Notes: generated from the sequence alone by a model not told the origin. A stretch of 64,000 bases of DNA from Roseburia hominis (GCF_021531695.1 NZ_JADYUI010000003.1:62001-126000); one strand, 5' to 3'; shown: positions 52,314-62,163, counted from the first letter of the stretch. Made by a program: numbers and translations.

Positions 52314-54728
52314 TTATTTTGCTACGATGTTAATAATTCTACCCGGAACATAGATTTCTTTTATAATGTTTCCGGTCAGTTTATCACCAAGTGCTGCTTT
52401 ACCGGCAGCGATTGCTTCCTCTTTTGCAAGATCCTTTGCAATCGTAATGGTGGTTTTGGTCTTGCCATTGATCTGTACGGCAATTTCTACTTCATCATCT
52501 TCCATTTCCTTTTCATCATAAGAAGGCCATGTCTCATGGAATACAGAATCCGTATGACCAAGTTCACTCCAGAGTTCTTCGCTAAGATGCGGTGCAAACG
52601 GAGCAAGTAATACAACATAAGTTTCAAGCGTTTTCTTGTCTACGCCACCCTGCTTAGACATTTCAATCAACTTATTGTTATATTCCATAAATCCGGAAAT
52701 AACCGTATTTAAGCTGAAGCTCTCCAAACGTGTTGTGATATCGTAAACCAGTCTGTGACGAATCTTCACTAATTCTTTCGTCTCTTTTACATCCGCATCT
52801 TTCTGGCTCATCACAAGATTCCAGAAACGCGTAATAAAGCGGTAAACGCCATCAATTCCCCTGTCATCCCATTCGGAATCCAATTCGGGCGGTCCTACAA
52901 AAAGTTCATAAATACGAAGTGCATCACAGCCATAATCGCGAACCAGATCATCCGGAGAGATAACATTTCCTTTTGACTTACTCATCTTGATTCCGTTTTT
53001 ACCGGTAATCATACCCTGATTGAACAGCTTCTGGAATGGTTCATCAAAATCAACTACACCGATATCATATAAGAATTTTGTGTAAAATCTTGAGTAAAGC
53101 AAATGAAGAACCGCATGCTCTACCCCGCCGATATACATATCAACCGGAAGATATTTATCTGCCTTTTCTCTGGAAACCAGTTCTTTATCATTCTTATTAT
53201 CAACATAACGTAAGAAATACCAGGAAGAACCTGCCCACTGCGGCATGGTATTCGTCTCACGCTTCGCAGGTTTTCCACACTTCGGACAGGTGGTATTTAC
53301 CCAGTCGTCAATTGCAGCAAGCGGAGATTCCCCTGTTCCTGTCGGTTCATAAGACTCTACATCCGGCAACAACAATGGAAGTTCTTCTTCCGGTACCGGA
53401 ACACATCCACAATCCGGACAGTGTACAATTGGGATTGGCTCACCCCAGTAACGCTGTCTTGAAAATACCCAGTCACGCAGTTTGTAGTTGGTAGTTGCTT
53501 TTCCAACCCCCATCTTTTCGATCATCTGCGGTGCTTCTTTTTTAAGAACAGAAGATTCCATACCATTCCAGTCACCGGAATTAATCATGATACCGGACGC
53601 ATCCGTGTATGCTTCTGTCATATTTTCGATATTTTTTCCATCTTTGGAAATAACAGGAATAATCGGAATATCAAACTTCTTTGCAAATTCAAAGTCTCTG
53701 TCATCATGTGCCGGAACACACATAACAGCACCTGTACCATAATCTGCCAGAACATAATTTGCAAGCCAGATCGGAATCTTCTTTCCATTGATCGGATTGA
53801 TTGCGTAAGATCCTGTAAATACACCGGTCTTCTCCTTCCCCTGCAAACGGTCTACGGAAGATTTCAAAGAAGTCTCGTAAATATAATCCTCTACTGCCTT
53901 CTTATTTTCCTCGGTAGCAAGTTCCTTTGCCATGGCATGCTCCGGTGCCATAACCATAAAAGTACAGCCATGTAACGTATCCGGTCTTGTTGTATAAACT
54001 GTAATGCTCTTATCGGTACCGTCTACCTTAAAGTTAACTTCTGCACCATGTGACTTTCCAATCCAGTCACGCTGCATCTTCTTTACCTTCTCCGGCCAAT
54101 CCAATTTGTCCAGATCATCTAACAATCTGTCTGCATAAGCGGTAATCTTAAGCATCCACTGTTTTAAATTCTTCTTTGTGACATCCGCACCACAGCGTTC
54201 ACACTTACCATTTACAACTTCTTCGTTCGCAAGACCTGTCTTACAGGACGGACACCAGTTAATTGGCATCTCTTTTTCGTAAGCCAGTCCTTTTTTGAAC
54301 ATCTGAACAAAAATCCACTGTGTCCATTTATAGAAATTCGGATCTGTGGTATTTACTTCCATATCCCAGTCAATAATTGAGGAAATTTCCTTAATCTGAC
54401 GCTTGATATTTGCAATGTTATTCGCTGTCGATTTCGAAGGATGCTCTCCCATTTTGATTGCATAATTCTCTGCCGGAAGACCAAATGCATCCCATCCCAT
54501 CGGATGAATGACATAATAACCCTGCAACAATTTATAACGGCTCCAGACATCCGAAATGACATACCCTCTCCAATGACCTACATGAAGACCATTTCCTGAC
54601 GGGTATGGGAACATGTCCAAACAATAGTATTTCGGCTTTTTCCCATCATTCACATTGATTGGATGTTCTTCCCAGATTTTATTCCATTTCTGTTCGACTG
54701 CCTTATGATTATATGGTACCACTGACAT
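52314..54728 (-). CDS. leuS: Leucyl-tRNA synthetase
   Basis: Class I synthetase of 804 residues. HIGH-type motif lies in PYPSGNGLHVGHWRGY (~42-57), a CPSCKTGLANEEVVNGKCERCG zinc-like segment follows, the editing domain has TTRPDTLHGCTFMV and GTGAVMCVPAHDDRDFEF, and the KMSKS loop is GIKMSKSKGNVISP. Length is normal for bacterial LeuRS. GGAGG precedes the ATG. No T-box leader is seen in the 110 bases upstream. Confidence 0.98.
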   Translation of the reverse strand: MSVVPYNHKAVEQKWNKIWEEHPINVNDGKKPKYYCLDMFPYPSGNGLHVGHWRGYVISDVWSRYKLLQGYYVIHPMGWDAFGLPAENYAIKMGEHPSKSTANNIANIKRQIKEISSIIDWDMEVNTTDPNFYKWTQWIFVQMFKKGLAYEKEMPINWCPSCKTGLANEEVVNGKCERCGADVTKKNLKQWMLKITAYADRLLDDLDKLDWPEKVKKMQRDWIGKSHGAEVNFKVDGTDKSITVYTTRPDTLHGCTFMVMAPEHAMAKELATEENKKAVEDYIYETSLKSSVDRLQGKEKTGVFTGSYAINPINGKKIPIWLANYVLADYGTGAVMCVPAHDDRDFEFAKKFDIPIIPVISKDGKNIENMTEAYTDASGIMINSGDWNGMESSVLKKEAPQMIEKMGVGKATTNYKLRDWVFSRQRYWGEPIPIVHCPDCGCVPVPEEELPLLLPDVESYEPTGTGESPLAAIDDWVNTTCPKCGKPAKRETNTMPQWAGSSWYFLRYVDNKNDKELVSREKADKYLPVDMYIGGVEHAVLHLLYSRFYTKFLYDIGVVDFDEPFQKLFNQGMITGKNGIKMSKSKGNVISPDDLVRDYGCDALRIYELFVGPPELDSEWDDRGIDGVYRFITRFWNLVMSQKDADVKETKELVKIRHRLVYDITTRLESFSLNTVISGFMEYNNKLIEMSKQGGVDKKTLETYVVLLAPFAPHLSEELWSELGHTDSVFHETWPSYDEKEMEDDEVEIAVQINGKTKTTITIAKDLAKEEAIAAGKAALGDKLTGNIIKEIYVPGRIINIVAK

Positions 54729-54782
54729 CTTGATTCCTCCAAATTTTTATTTCTATCCTATAGATAATTTTTTTTCACAATA

Positions 54783-54814
54783 TTTAAGGGTGTACACTTT
54801 CGTACACCCTTAAA
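54783..54814 (-). terminator. Hairpin terminator of the beta-propeller gene
   Basis: TTTAAGGGTGTAC (54783-54795) and GTACACCCTTAAA (54802-54814) form a perfect 13-bp stem about 25 bases after the stop at 54839. The following tail is A/T-rich but lacks a long U-run. Confidence 0.65.
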
Positions 54815-54838
54815 ATTTTATCACACGCGATTAATTTG

Positions 54839-56125
54839 TCAAGATAAGGAACTTAATTGAATGGCAAGAATCTTATCAATCGGAGAAATACTGGTTCCAT
54901 TTCCGTCTGTTCCTTCAAAATATTTGCTTCCCGCTGATTCAAACAAAACATAAAGCTCTCCGTCCACAATCGTAACTTCTTCCGAACAAGGCGGCATCTC
55001 TACTTTCATCTGTGGTTTTGTCGGTTTTAAATCCAAAGCACTTAAAGAATCATATACTTTAAGATAAGAAGATTTTGTTCTTCCATAGGAAGTACTTAAA
55101 TAAATCGTTCCGTCTTCTGCAAATGCAACTCCCTGTACTTTACTCGGAATCCGATAGATGGACTTCTCTTTTAATTTCTCATCTTCAAATTCATATGCAA
55201 TCATTTGCGAATTCAAAAACTGTGTTTCGGTTGCCACATAAAGTAACCCATTATAATAGGTAATGCAGGATGGACGGTTTCCAACTTTATATTCTTTAAT
55301 GGATTTTGTGCAGTCCACATAAGTCTTCTGGCGTTTTGCTGCAAGCCCCTGGATGAAGCCATACGGAATGCGTTCTAATGTCTGGTTGTCGGAATGGCAA
55401 ACCCAGACACTGTTTCCATCAAATGCAATACCTCCAAGATGACTTTTCTTTTTCATACCAAGTGTCACAAGATATTCTCCGGTTTCCTTGTCGAAAACAT
55501 GTAACGAACCAACCGCGTCTTTTGTCGCACTGTATGCCGTCACAAGAACATAATCATCTGTCGTGCAGATTCCCTGTGGACACTGGTTTGTATCGGAAAT
55601 CCTCTTTTCCAGGCGATCCTCTTCTCTGGTAGACGGCATGCCAGGAATCTCGATATGCTGTAAAAAAGAATAATCACAATTTTTTAATTTTTTATCGGTA
55701 CTGCCAATCATGGATGCTGTTTTGTAGGAGTACATCTCTACATTATTATCCGAATCAATGGCTTTCGTCCATTTTGCAAACAAGGTAATATCGCCTAACG
55801 TATGTTCATTTAACTCGGTCACTTTCGTTCTGTAATTGCTTTCCAGATACCAGCCGGCAAAATTATAACCATTTCTTGCAGGAACGTGGAGGTCAATCGG
55901 CAAATCCTCTTCTTCATAAACATCCGGATTCATCCACATATTAACTCCACCGTTTAATATATATCTGACATGGTAAACACCGTCTTCGGCAGGCGCATTC
56001 ATTACAGCATAATCTTCCTTCAAAATGGCAACACTGTCTACTTCACAAGCCTGTGCCGCATCAGTCATTTCCATTAAGAATACGATGATTAAAAAGATTG
56101 CAAATAATGATTTTTGTTTTTTCAT
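54839..56125 (-). CDS. Secreted InlB-repeat and beta-propeller-like protein
   Basis: Product of 428 residues with an N-terminal signal peptide (SLFAIFLIIVFLMEMTDAAQA). An InlB B-repeat/Flg_new unit occupies ~50-125 (VRYILNGGVNMWMNP, then GYNFAGWYLESNYRTKV and TLFAKWTKA). The remainder looks like a beta-propeller: repeated strands such as YVLVTAYSATKDAVGSLHVF, GGIAFDGNSVWVCHSDNQTL, CITYYNGLLYVATE and GVAFAEDGTIYLSTSYG. No LPXTG or catalytic motif is seen. A role in surface adhesion or ligand binding is possible but unproven. ATG at 56125 follows GGCAGG; a GTG seven codons upstream is less likely. Confidence 0.7.
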   Translation of the reverse strand: MKKQKSLFAIFLIIVFLMEMTDAAQACEVDSVAILKEDYAVMNAPAEDGVYHVRYILNGGVNMWMNPDVYEEEDLPIDLHVPARNGYNFAGWYLESNYRTKVTELNEHTLGDITLFAKWTKAIDSDNNVEMYSYKTASMIGSTDKKLKNCDYSFLQHIEIPGMPSTREEDRLEKRISDTNQCPQGICTTDDYVLVTAYSATKDAVGSLHVFDKETGEYLVTLGMKKKSHLGGIAFDGNSVWVCHSDNQTLERIPYGFIQGLAAKRQKTYVDCTKSIKEYKVGNRPSCITYYNGLLYVATETQFLNSQMIAYEFEDEKLKEKSIYRIPSKVQGVAFAEDGTIYLSTSYGRTKSSYLKVYDSLSALDLKPTKPQMKVEMPPCSEEVTIVDGELYVLFESAGSKYFEGTDGNGTSISPIDKILAIQLSSLS

Positions 56126-56172
56126 ACAAATCGCCTGCCTTTCCACGCTGCCTTATTACATTTATTTATCCC

Positions 56173-58260
56173 TTATTCCATGGTTTCTACCTTTCCTGCT
56201 CTTTCCTCAATCTCTTTTTTCTGAACTGCATCCGGTGCTTTTTCATATCTTGCGAATTCATAGGAATATTCCCCGCGTCCGCCGGTCATGGATCGTAATT
56301 CCTCGGTATATCCATCCAGTTCCATATAAGGAATTTCTGCTATAATTTCCTGTTTCTCATCCTCTGTCGGATTCATTCCAAGCACTCTTGCACGCCGTTT
56401 GTTTAAATCTCCCATAACGTCTCCCGTGTAATGCTCCGGAACGACCACCTTAAGCGTTGCAATCGGTTCTAAAAGTACCGGTCCGGCTTCCATGAATCCT
56501 TTTTTGAATGCCTGTTTTGCAGCTACTTTAAATGCCATTTCAGAAGAATCTACCGGATGGTAAGAACCATCATATAATACTGCTTTTACACCGACTACCG
56601 GATAAGCTGCCATTGGACCCTTTTTTACTGCCTCCTCAATTCCCTTTTCTACTGCCGGGAAATAATTTTTTGGAACGGCACCGCCAACTACCATCTGTTC
56701 AAAGGTATATGACCTGTCAAGGTCACCGGATGGCTCAAAGGTCATTTTTACATGTCCGTACTGCCCATGTCCTCCGGACTGTTTTTTATATTTATATTCC
56801 ACATCTGCTTTCTTTTGAATTGTTTCTTTGAAAGCAATCTTCGGTTTCATTAAATCAATTTCTACTTTATAGCGGTTTAATAGTTTTGCTGCCACGATTT
56901 CCAAATGCTGTTCCCCAATTCCATAAAGAAGCGTCTGCGCATTTTCACTATCGTTTACTGCTTTTAGCGTCAAATCTTCTGCCATCAGTTTTTGCAGTGC
57001 CTGTGAAATTTTATCTTCATCCCCCTTATTTCTTGCCTTATAACGCTTTGCGGTATAAGGAGTTGAAATACTGGTTCTTAGGAAAACCACCGGATTTGTT
57101 TTGGTCGATAAGGAATCCGTTGTCTCTGTTACGGTAAGCTTTGCCAGTGCTCCGATATCTCCGGCATGCAATTCTTTCACTTCTTCCGGTTTATTTGCAT
57201 TTAGTACGTATAACTTCCCGATTTTTTCTTCCGTCTCTTTGTGATGGTTGTATAACACATCATCCTGCTTTAATACACCGGAATTTACTTTAATCAAAGA
57301 ATATTTTCCGATGAACGGATCTGCAATCGTCTTAAATACATAAGCAGATTTTGCTTTTGAAAAATCATAATCTGCATGATAAACTTCATTATTTTTTACA
57401 TTAATACCGGTGCAGGCACGTTTTTCCGGACTTGGTAAATATTTCACAATGTCATCCAGCAAGGTATACATACCCTGTGCCAAAATGTTTGAGCCCATGG
57501 AAACCGGAACAATACTTCCATCCGATACATTTACTCTTAATGCCTGGCGGATTTCATCTTCTGAAAACTCTTCGCCGTTAAAATAGCGATCCATGAATTC
57601 TTCACTTGTCTCTGCAACCGCTTCCATAAGAGCATCCCTACAGATATCCAGATTCGCCATGGAATAATCCGGCACTTCGAATTCCAAAACCTCACCCTTG
57701 TCATTCCAGCGATTTGCTGTTTTGGTTACTATATTGACATATCCAACGAATTTTTCATTTTCACGAATTGGAAGATGAAATGGTGCAATTTTCTTTCCGT
57801 AAAGCTGCTGCAAATCCTCTACAACCTGTCTGAAACTTGCATTGTCAATATCCATATCTGTTACAAAAAACATTCTCGGCAATTTATATTTCTCGCAGAG
57901 CTCCCATGCTTTCTTCGTGCCGACTTCTATGCCTGCTTTACCGGAAACTACGATAATTGCCGCATCCGCAACACTGACTGCTTCTTCTACTTCCCCGATA
58001 AAATCGAAATACCCCGGTGTATCTAATACGTTGATTTTATTGTCTTCCCATAAAATCGGAACTACCGATGTCTGAATAGAAAATTTTCTTTTTATTTCTT
58101 CTTTATCATAATCACTTATGGTATTCCCTTCACTTACTTTTCCCATTCTGGTAATTTTTCCGGAAAGATAAGCCATTGCTTCCACCAGACTGGTTTTTCC
58201 GCATCCACCATGTCCAAGTAACACTACATTTCTGATTTTGTCCGTCGTATAAACATTCAT
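56173..58260 (-). CDS. Elongation factor G-like paralog (EF-G2 type)
   Basis: Translation-type GTPase of 695 residues with all five EF-G domains. G1 is GHGGCGKTSL and G3 DTPGYFDF, where canonical EF-G has Asp-Thr-Pro-Gly-His; this Tyr marks the EF-G2/FusA2 branch. The G4 position reads VTDMD instead of Asn-Lys-x-Asp. C-terminal domain IV/V segments (GGHGQYGHVKMTFEPSG, MGDLNKRRARVLGM) are intact. The main EF-G is elsewhere. ATG at 58260 follows GGGAGG by 8 bases; 23 upstream in-frame codons are rejected. Its promoter is at 58341-58369. Confidence 0.9.
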   Translation of the reverse strand: MNVYTTDKIRNVVLLGHGGCGKTSLVEAMAYLSGKITRMGKVSEGNTISDYDKEEIKRKFSIQTSVVPILWEDNKINVLDTPGYFDFIGEVEEAVSVADAAIIVVSGKAGIEVGTKKAWELCEKYKLPRMFFVTDMDIDNASFRQVVEDLQQLYGKKIAPFHLPIRENEKFVGYVNIVTKTANRWNDKGEVLEFEVPDYSMANLDICRDALMEAVAETSEEFMDRYFNGEEFSEDEIRQALRVNVSDGSIVPVSMGSNILAQGMYTLLDDIVKYLPSPEKRACTGINVKNNEVYHADYDFSKAKSAYVFKTIADPFIGKYSLIKVNSGVLKQDDVLYNHHKETEEKIGKLYVLNANKPEEVKELHAGDIGALAKLTVTETTDSLSTKTNPVVFLRTSISTPYTAKRYKARNKGDEDKISQALQKLMAEDLTLKAVNDSENAQTLLYGIGEQHLEIVAAKLLNRYKVEIDLMKPKIAFKETIQKKADVEYKYKKQSGGHGQYGHVKMTFEPSGDLDRSYTFEQMVVGGAVPKNYFPAVEKGIEEAVKKGPMAAYPVVGVKAVLYDGSYHPVDSSEMAFKVAAKQAFKKGFMEAGPVLLEPIATLKVVVPEHYTGDVMGDLNKRRARVLGMNPTEDEKQEIIAEIPYMELDGYTEELRSMTGGRGEYSYEFARYEKAPDAVQKKEIEERAGKVETME

Positions 58261-58340
58261 AGCAAGTACCTCCCACACGTCATAACATTTCATCATATAA
58301 TACAAAGTTTCACGCATCCCCTGCATCATTCTATGTATAT

Positions 58341-58369
58341 ATTTTACTAAATATCATTGTATTTTTCAA
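58341..58369 (-). promoter_or_regulatory. Promoter of the EF-G-like gene
   Basis: Minus-strand TTGAAA (58364-58369) and TAAAAT (58341-58346) with a 17-base spacer, about 80 bases before the start codon at 58260. Confidence 0.6.
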
Positions 58370-58415
58370 TATATTTATTCAAAATATACAATAATTTTTA
58401 GAGAGGCTCTTTTTC

Positions 58416-58568
58416 TATATTATAGATTTTGGGTCAACAGGTTGCAAGCCAATTTTTGTTTGTCCTATTGTACAAAGATGTAATTCGGAACAAATGACAA
58501 ATTACATCTTTGTGCAATAGGACAGATTAATGTTTTCTTGCAACCTTTTGATACCTAAATCTATTATA
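58416..58568. repeat. Long palindromic repeat (family member 2) in the gene-free stretch 58261-58759
   Basis: A ~150-base inverted repeat. The inner stem pairs TGTCCTATTGTACAAAGATG (58461-58480) and ATT with AATTACATCTTTGTGCAATA and GGACA on the right; the outer part pairs TAGATTTTGGGTCAACAGGT and TGCAAG with CTTGCAACCTTTTGATACCT and AAATCTA. The loop is near CGGAACAAATGAC. The right half shares about 85 bases with 35178-35260. It lies between divergent EF-G-like and aroF promoters. Apart from these promoters nothing else is seen in the stretch. Confidence 0.82.
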
Positions 58569-58651
58569 TAGAATAGCACGGATAATTTTCAGTGATATTG
58601 CTACATTATGAATAATTTGTAAATTCATTATACTTTTGCACTTTAAAGTGT

Positions 58652-58680
58652 TGACTTGTTACTCAAAAATCCTTATAGTA
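58652..58680 (+). promoter_or_regulatory. Promoter of the aroF-tyrA-aroA operon
   Basis: TTGACT (58652-58657) and TATAGT (58675-58680) with a 17-base spacer, 80 bases before the aroF start. No T-box or attenuator was recognised in the short leader. Confidence 0.7.
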
Positions 58681-58759
58681 ATATTGTTATGGTGCCAGGG
58701 TCGTAAAACCATTGGTATCTGTTAAGCAAAAACAAAACAGAATTAAAGAGGTTATGATT

Positions 58760-59773
58760 ATGATTATAGTAATGAAAGAAAATGCAACCAGTGACAGTGT
58801 TGAAAAAATCGTTAAAGCAATAGAATCCGCCGGATTAAAGACACATTTATCAAAAGGTGAAGAAGTTACCATTATTGGTGTTATCGGTGATAAATCCCGC
58901 TTAGATACCTGTGCCATTGAAGCAGACCCATCCGTATCAAAAATCGTTCCGATTACGGAAAGCTATAAACTTGCAAATAAAAAGCTTCATCCGGAACCTA
59001 CCATAGTTAAAGTAAAAAATACACTAATTGGTCCGGATACCATGACTATTATGTCCGGTCCTTGTGCCGTTGAAACGGAAGAACAGCTTATGTGCATCGC
59101 AAAAGCCGTGAAAAAAGCAGGTGCAACGATTCTCCGCGGTGGTGCTTACAAGCCAAGAACTTCCCCGTACTCTTTTCAGGGACTTGAAGAAGAAGGCTTA
59201 AAATACATGAAAACTGCTTCTGAAGAAACCGGACTTGCCACGATTTGTGAAGTGACCAGTGCACATGCCGTAGAATCTGCCGTGAAATATGTAAGCATGC
59301 TTCAGGTCGGTGCAAGAAATATGCAAAATTTTGAACTATTAAAAGAAGTTGGAAAAACAGGACTTCCGGTACTTTTAAAACGTGGGCTTTCCGCTACGAT
59401 TGATGAATGGTTAAATGCAGCCGAATACATTATGGCTTCCGGAAATCCAAATGTTGCCCTTTGTGAAAGAGGTATCCGTACCTACGAGACTTCTACCAGA
59501 AATACTTTAGATCTCAGTGCCGTATGTGTTTTAAAAGAAAGAACTCATCTTCCGGTCATTGTTGACCCAAGCCATGCAACCGGTGTGCGTTCCTATGTAG
59601 AGCCATTAGCAAAAGCTGCTGTTGCATGTGGTGCAGACGGACTGATGATTGAAGTACATAATGATCCGGCGCATGCCCTTTCCGATGGTCCGCAGTCTCT
59701 TAATTTTGAACAGTTTGATTCTGTCATGGAACATATAAGACCTTATATTGAATTAGCCGGGAGGACATTATAA
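58760..59773 (+). CDS. aroF: 3-deoxy-7-phosphoheptulonate synthase (type I-beta DAHP synthase)
   Basis: First enzyme of the shikimate pathway, 337 residues. An N-terminal ferredoxin-like regulatory domain (~1-70, MKENATSDSVEKIVKAIESA) precedes the TIM barrel with SGPCAVETEEQ, LRGGAYKPRTSPYSFQGL, VGARNMQNFELLKEVG, CERGIRTYE and DPSHATGVRSYVEPLAKAA. The ATG at 58760 is 8 bases after AGAGG; an ATG two codons earlier is too close. Its stop overlaps tyrA by one base (TAATG). Confidence 0.95.
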   Translation: MIIVMKENATSDSVEKIVKAIESAGLKTHLSKGEEVTIIGVIGDKSRLDTCAIEADPSVSKIVPITESYKLANKKLHPEPTIVKVKNTLIGPDTMTIMSGPCAVETEEQLMCIAKAVKKAGATILRGGAYKPRTSPYSFQGLEEEGLKYMKTASEETGLATICEVTSAHAVESAVKYVSMLQVGARNMQNFELLKEVGKTGLPVLLKRGLSATIDEWLNAAEYIMASGNPNVALCERGIRTYETSTRNTLDLSAVCVLKERTHLPVIVDPSHATGVRSYVEPLAKAAVACGADGLMIEVHNDPAHALSDGPQSLNFEQFDSVMEHIRPYIELAGRTL

Positions 59774-60873
59774 TGGACTTTTCCAGAATCGGTTTTATCG
59801 GACTTGGACTTATCGGTGGTTCTATTGCCAAAACCATCAAACGTCTCTATCCGGATACTGAACTAATTGCAACTGCAGGTCATCTTTCTACAATAACAGA
59901 AGCGTATCACGATCATACCATCTCAAACAGTTCTTTACTTGAATTATCCGAATTTAAAGACTGCGATATTATCTTTCTCTGCTGTCCGGTAAAACAAAAT
60001 ATTGTTTACTTAAACCAGTTAAAGAATGTGATTAAAAAGGATTGTATTTTAACCGACGTAGGCAGCGTAAAAGGTGATATTCATCGTGAAGTAATTGCCC
60101 TTGGATTAGAAGAATCCTTTATCGGCGGGCATCCGATGACCGGCTCGGAAAAGACCGGATACGGCAGTGCAACCGCTTACCTTTTAGAAAATGCTTACTA
60201 TATTTTAACGCCTACGGCAAAAACAAAAGAAGACACTCTGTTACAGTTTCGTGATTACATTGCCTCCCTGGGCGCACAGACCATGATTCTTAATTACGAC
60301 GAGCATGATTATGCAACTGCATCCATCAGCCATCTGCCGCACATTATTGCATCAAGCCTGGTCAATCTGGTCGCTTCGGCAGATAATGAAGCTGAAACCA
60401 TGAAAACAATTGCTGCCGGTGGATTCCGCGATATTACAAGGATTGCTTCCTCCTCTCCTGTTATGTGGCAGAACATCTGTCTTTCCAATAAGACACAGGT
60501 TTTAAAACTGATTGACCAATATATGAAGATGCTCTCCCACACCAGAGCATTAATTGAATCTGAAGATAAAGATGCCATTTTGGATTTTTTTACTTCCGCA
60601 AAAGATTATCGCGATTCACTTCAGATTAAAACAGCAAGCCCTGTTGGAAAAGCATACGAATTCTATTGTGATTTAATTGATGAAGCAGGTGGAATTGCAA
60701 CGATTGCAACACTCCTTGGCGAGAATCGTTTAAGCATTAAAAATATCGGAATTCTTCACAACCGCGAATTCGAACATGGCGTCCTTCATATTGAAATGTA
60801 TGACGAAACTTCACTCCATGCCGCTATTTCATTATTAAAGGCAAATAATTATAAAATTTATGAACGCCCTTAG
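59773..60873 (+). CDS. tyrA: Prephenate dehydrogenase with C-terminal ACT domain
   Basis: Makes 4-hydroxyphenylpyruvate for tyrosine; 366 residues. The N-terminal Rossmann motif is IGFIGLGLIGGSIAKTIK, then LTDVGSVKG, the substrate motif GGHPMTGSEKTGYGSA and the helical domain with SHLPHIIASSLV. The last ~70 residues (GGIATIATLLGENRLSIKNI) form an ACT domain, implying feedback by tyrosine. It sits between aroF and aroA in one operon. Confidence 0.95.
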   Translation: MDFSRIGFIGLGLIGGSIAKTIKRLYPDTELIATAGHLSTITEAYHDHTISNSSLLELSEFKDCDIIFLCCPVKQNIVYLNQLKNVIKKDCILTDVGSVKGDIHREVIALGLEESFIGGHPMTGSEKTGYGSATAYLLENAYYILTPTAKTKEDTLLQFRDYIASLGAQTMILNYDEHDYATASISHLPHIIASSLVNLVASADNEAETMKTIAAGGFRDITRIASSSPVMWQNICLSNKTQVLKLIDQYMKMLSHTRALIESEDKDAILDFFTSAKDYRDSLQIKTASPVGKAYEFYCDLIDEAGGIATIATLLGENRLSIKNIGILHNREFEHGVLHIEMYDETSLHAAISLLKANNYKIYERP

Positions 60874-60891
60874 CTTAGAAAGGATTTTATT

Positions 60892-62163
60892 ATGAAATTA
60901 CATACAAAAACTGCATTAAAAGGAGAAGTTACAATACCGGGAGACAAATCCATCTCTCACCGTTCCATCATGTTCGGGGCAATTGCAGAAGGAACAACGG
61001 AAGTTACTCATTTTTTAGAGGGAGCCGACTGTCTTTCTACCATCTCCTGCTTTCAAAAAATGGGGATTGAAATACAGCGCAACAAAGATACGGTTCTCAT
61101 CAAAGGAAAAGGCTTACACGGACTTAGTGCGCCAACCGGAATCCTTGACGTTGGAAACAGCGGAACTACCACAAGACTCATTTCCGGAATTTTAGCCGGA
61201 CAACCATTTTCTTCTACTTTAAATGGAGATGCTTCCATTCAGACGCGCCCTATGAAACGGATTATCGAGCCGCTCACCCAAATGGGAGCTGACATTAAAA
61301 GTGAGAAAAATAATGGCTGTGCCCCACTTATCATTCATGGACACACCTTAAAAGGGATTTCCTATCAATCTCCGGTTGCTTCCGCACAGGTAAAATCCTG
61401 TGTCCTTTTGGCTGGACTTTATGCAGATGATAAGACTTCGGTTACAGAACCGGTCTTATCAAGAAATCATACAGAACTTATGCTTTCTGCTTTTGGTGCT
61501 GATATTACTTCGAATGGTACGACTGCTTCTATTTTACCGAATCCTCATTTAACCGGTCAGAAAATTGAAGTCCCTGGAGATATTTCTTCCGCTGCTTACT
61601 TTATTGCAGCGGGCTTACTGGTTCCAAATTCGGAAATTCTTATCAAAAATGTCGGAATCAATCCGACCAGAAACGGTATTTTAAAAGTTGCCTATGCCAT
61701 GGGTGGAAAAATCGAAGAATTAAATAAACGCACCGTTTCCGGTGAACCGGTCTGCGACCTTCTGGTGCGTTCCTCTAACTTACATGGCACTGTGATAGAA
61801 GGCGACATCATCCCGACTTTAATCGACGAGATTCCGGTAATTGCCGTGATGGCAGCTTTTGCAGATGGTACAACTACCATAAAAGATGCTGCAGAGTTAA
61901 AGGTCAAAGAGACGAACCGCATTGACACGGTAACAGAGAATTTAAAAGTCATGGGTTGTGATATTTCACCAACAGATGACGGCATGATTATAAATGGTGG
62001 GAAACCATTACATGGTGCCACGATTCATTCCTACTTAGATCACCGCATTGCCATGTCCTTTGCCATCGCTGCGCTCGCCGCAGAGGGAGAAACCGAAATC
62101 ATCGATGGTGAATGTGTAAATATTTCCTATCCCGGATTTTATCAGGATCTGGAGCGACTATAA
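60892..62163 (+). CDS. aroA: 3-phosphoshikimate 1-carboxyvinyltransferase (EPSP synthase)
   Basis: Penultimate common step of the chorismate pathway, 423 residues. Motifs include IPGDKSISHRSIMFGAIAEG, DVGNSGTTTRLISG, AAYFIAAGLLV, ELKVKETNRID and YLDHRIAMSFAIAALAA. AAAGGA lies 8 bases before the ATG, 18 bases after tyrA. A strong hairpin with a U-run ends the operon. Confidence 0.97.
   Translation: MKLHTKTALKGEVTIPGDKSISHRSIMFGAIAEGTTEVTHFLEGADCLSTISCFQKMGIEIQRNKDTVLIKGKGLHGLSAPTGILDVGNSGTTTRLISGILAGQPFSSTLNGDASIQTRPMKRIIEPLTQMGADIKSEKNNGCAPLIIHGHTLKGISYQSPVASAQVKSCVLLAGLYADDKTSVTEPVLSRNHTELMLSAFGADITSNGTTASILPNPHLTGQKIEVPGDISSAAYFIAAGLLVPNSEILIKNVGINPTRNGILKVAYAMGGKIEELNKRTVSGEPVCDLLVRSSNLHGTVIEGDIIPTLIDEIPVIAVMAAFADGTTTIKDAAELKVKETNRIDTVTENLKVMGCDISPTDDGMIINGGKPLHGATIHSYLDHRIAMSFAIAALAAEGETEIIDGECVNISYPGFYQDLERL

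Noticed and set aside
54729-54838. Possible T-box leader upstream of leuS
   Set aside because: The GGGTGTAC hairpin lacks the conserved T-box AGGGTGGNACCGCG sequence and specifier stem; it fits a terminator of the upstream gene.
58416-58568. Intrinsic terminator for the EF-G-like gene or aroF
   Set aside because: It is far too long and lies upstream of both divergent genes, so a terminator role is not expected.
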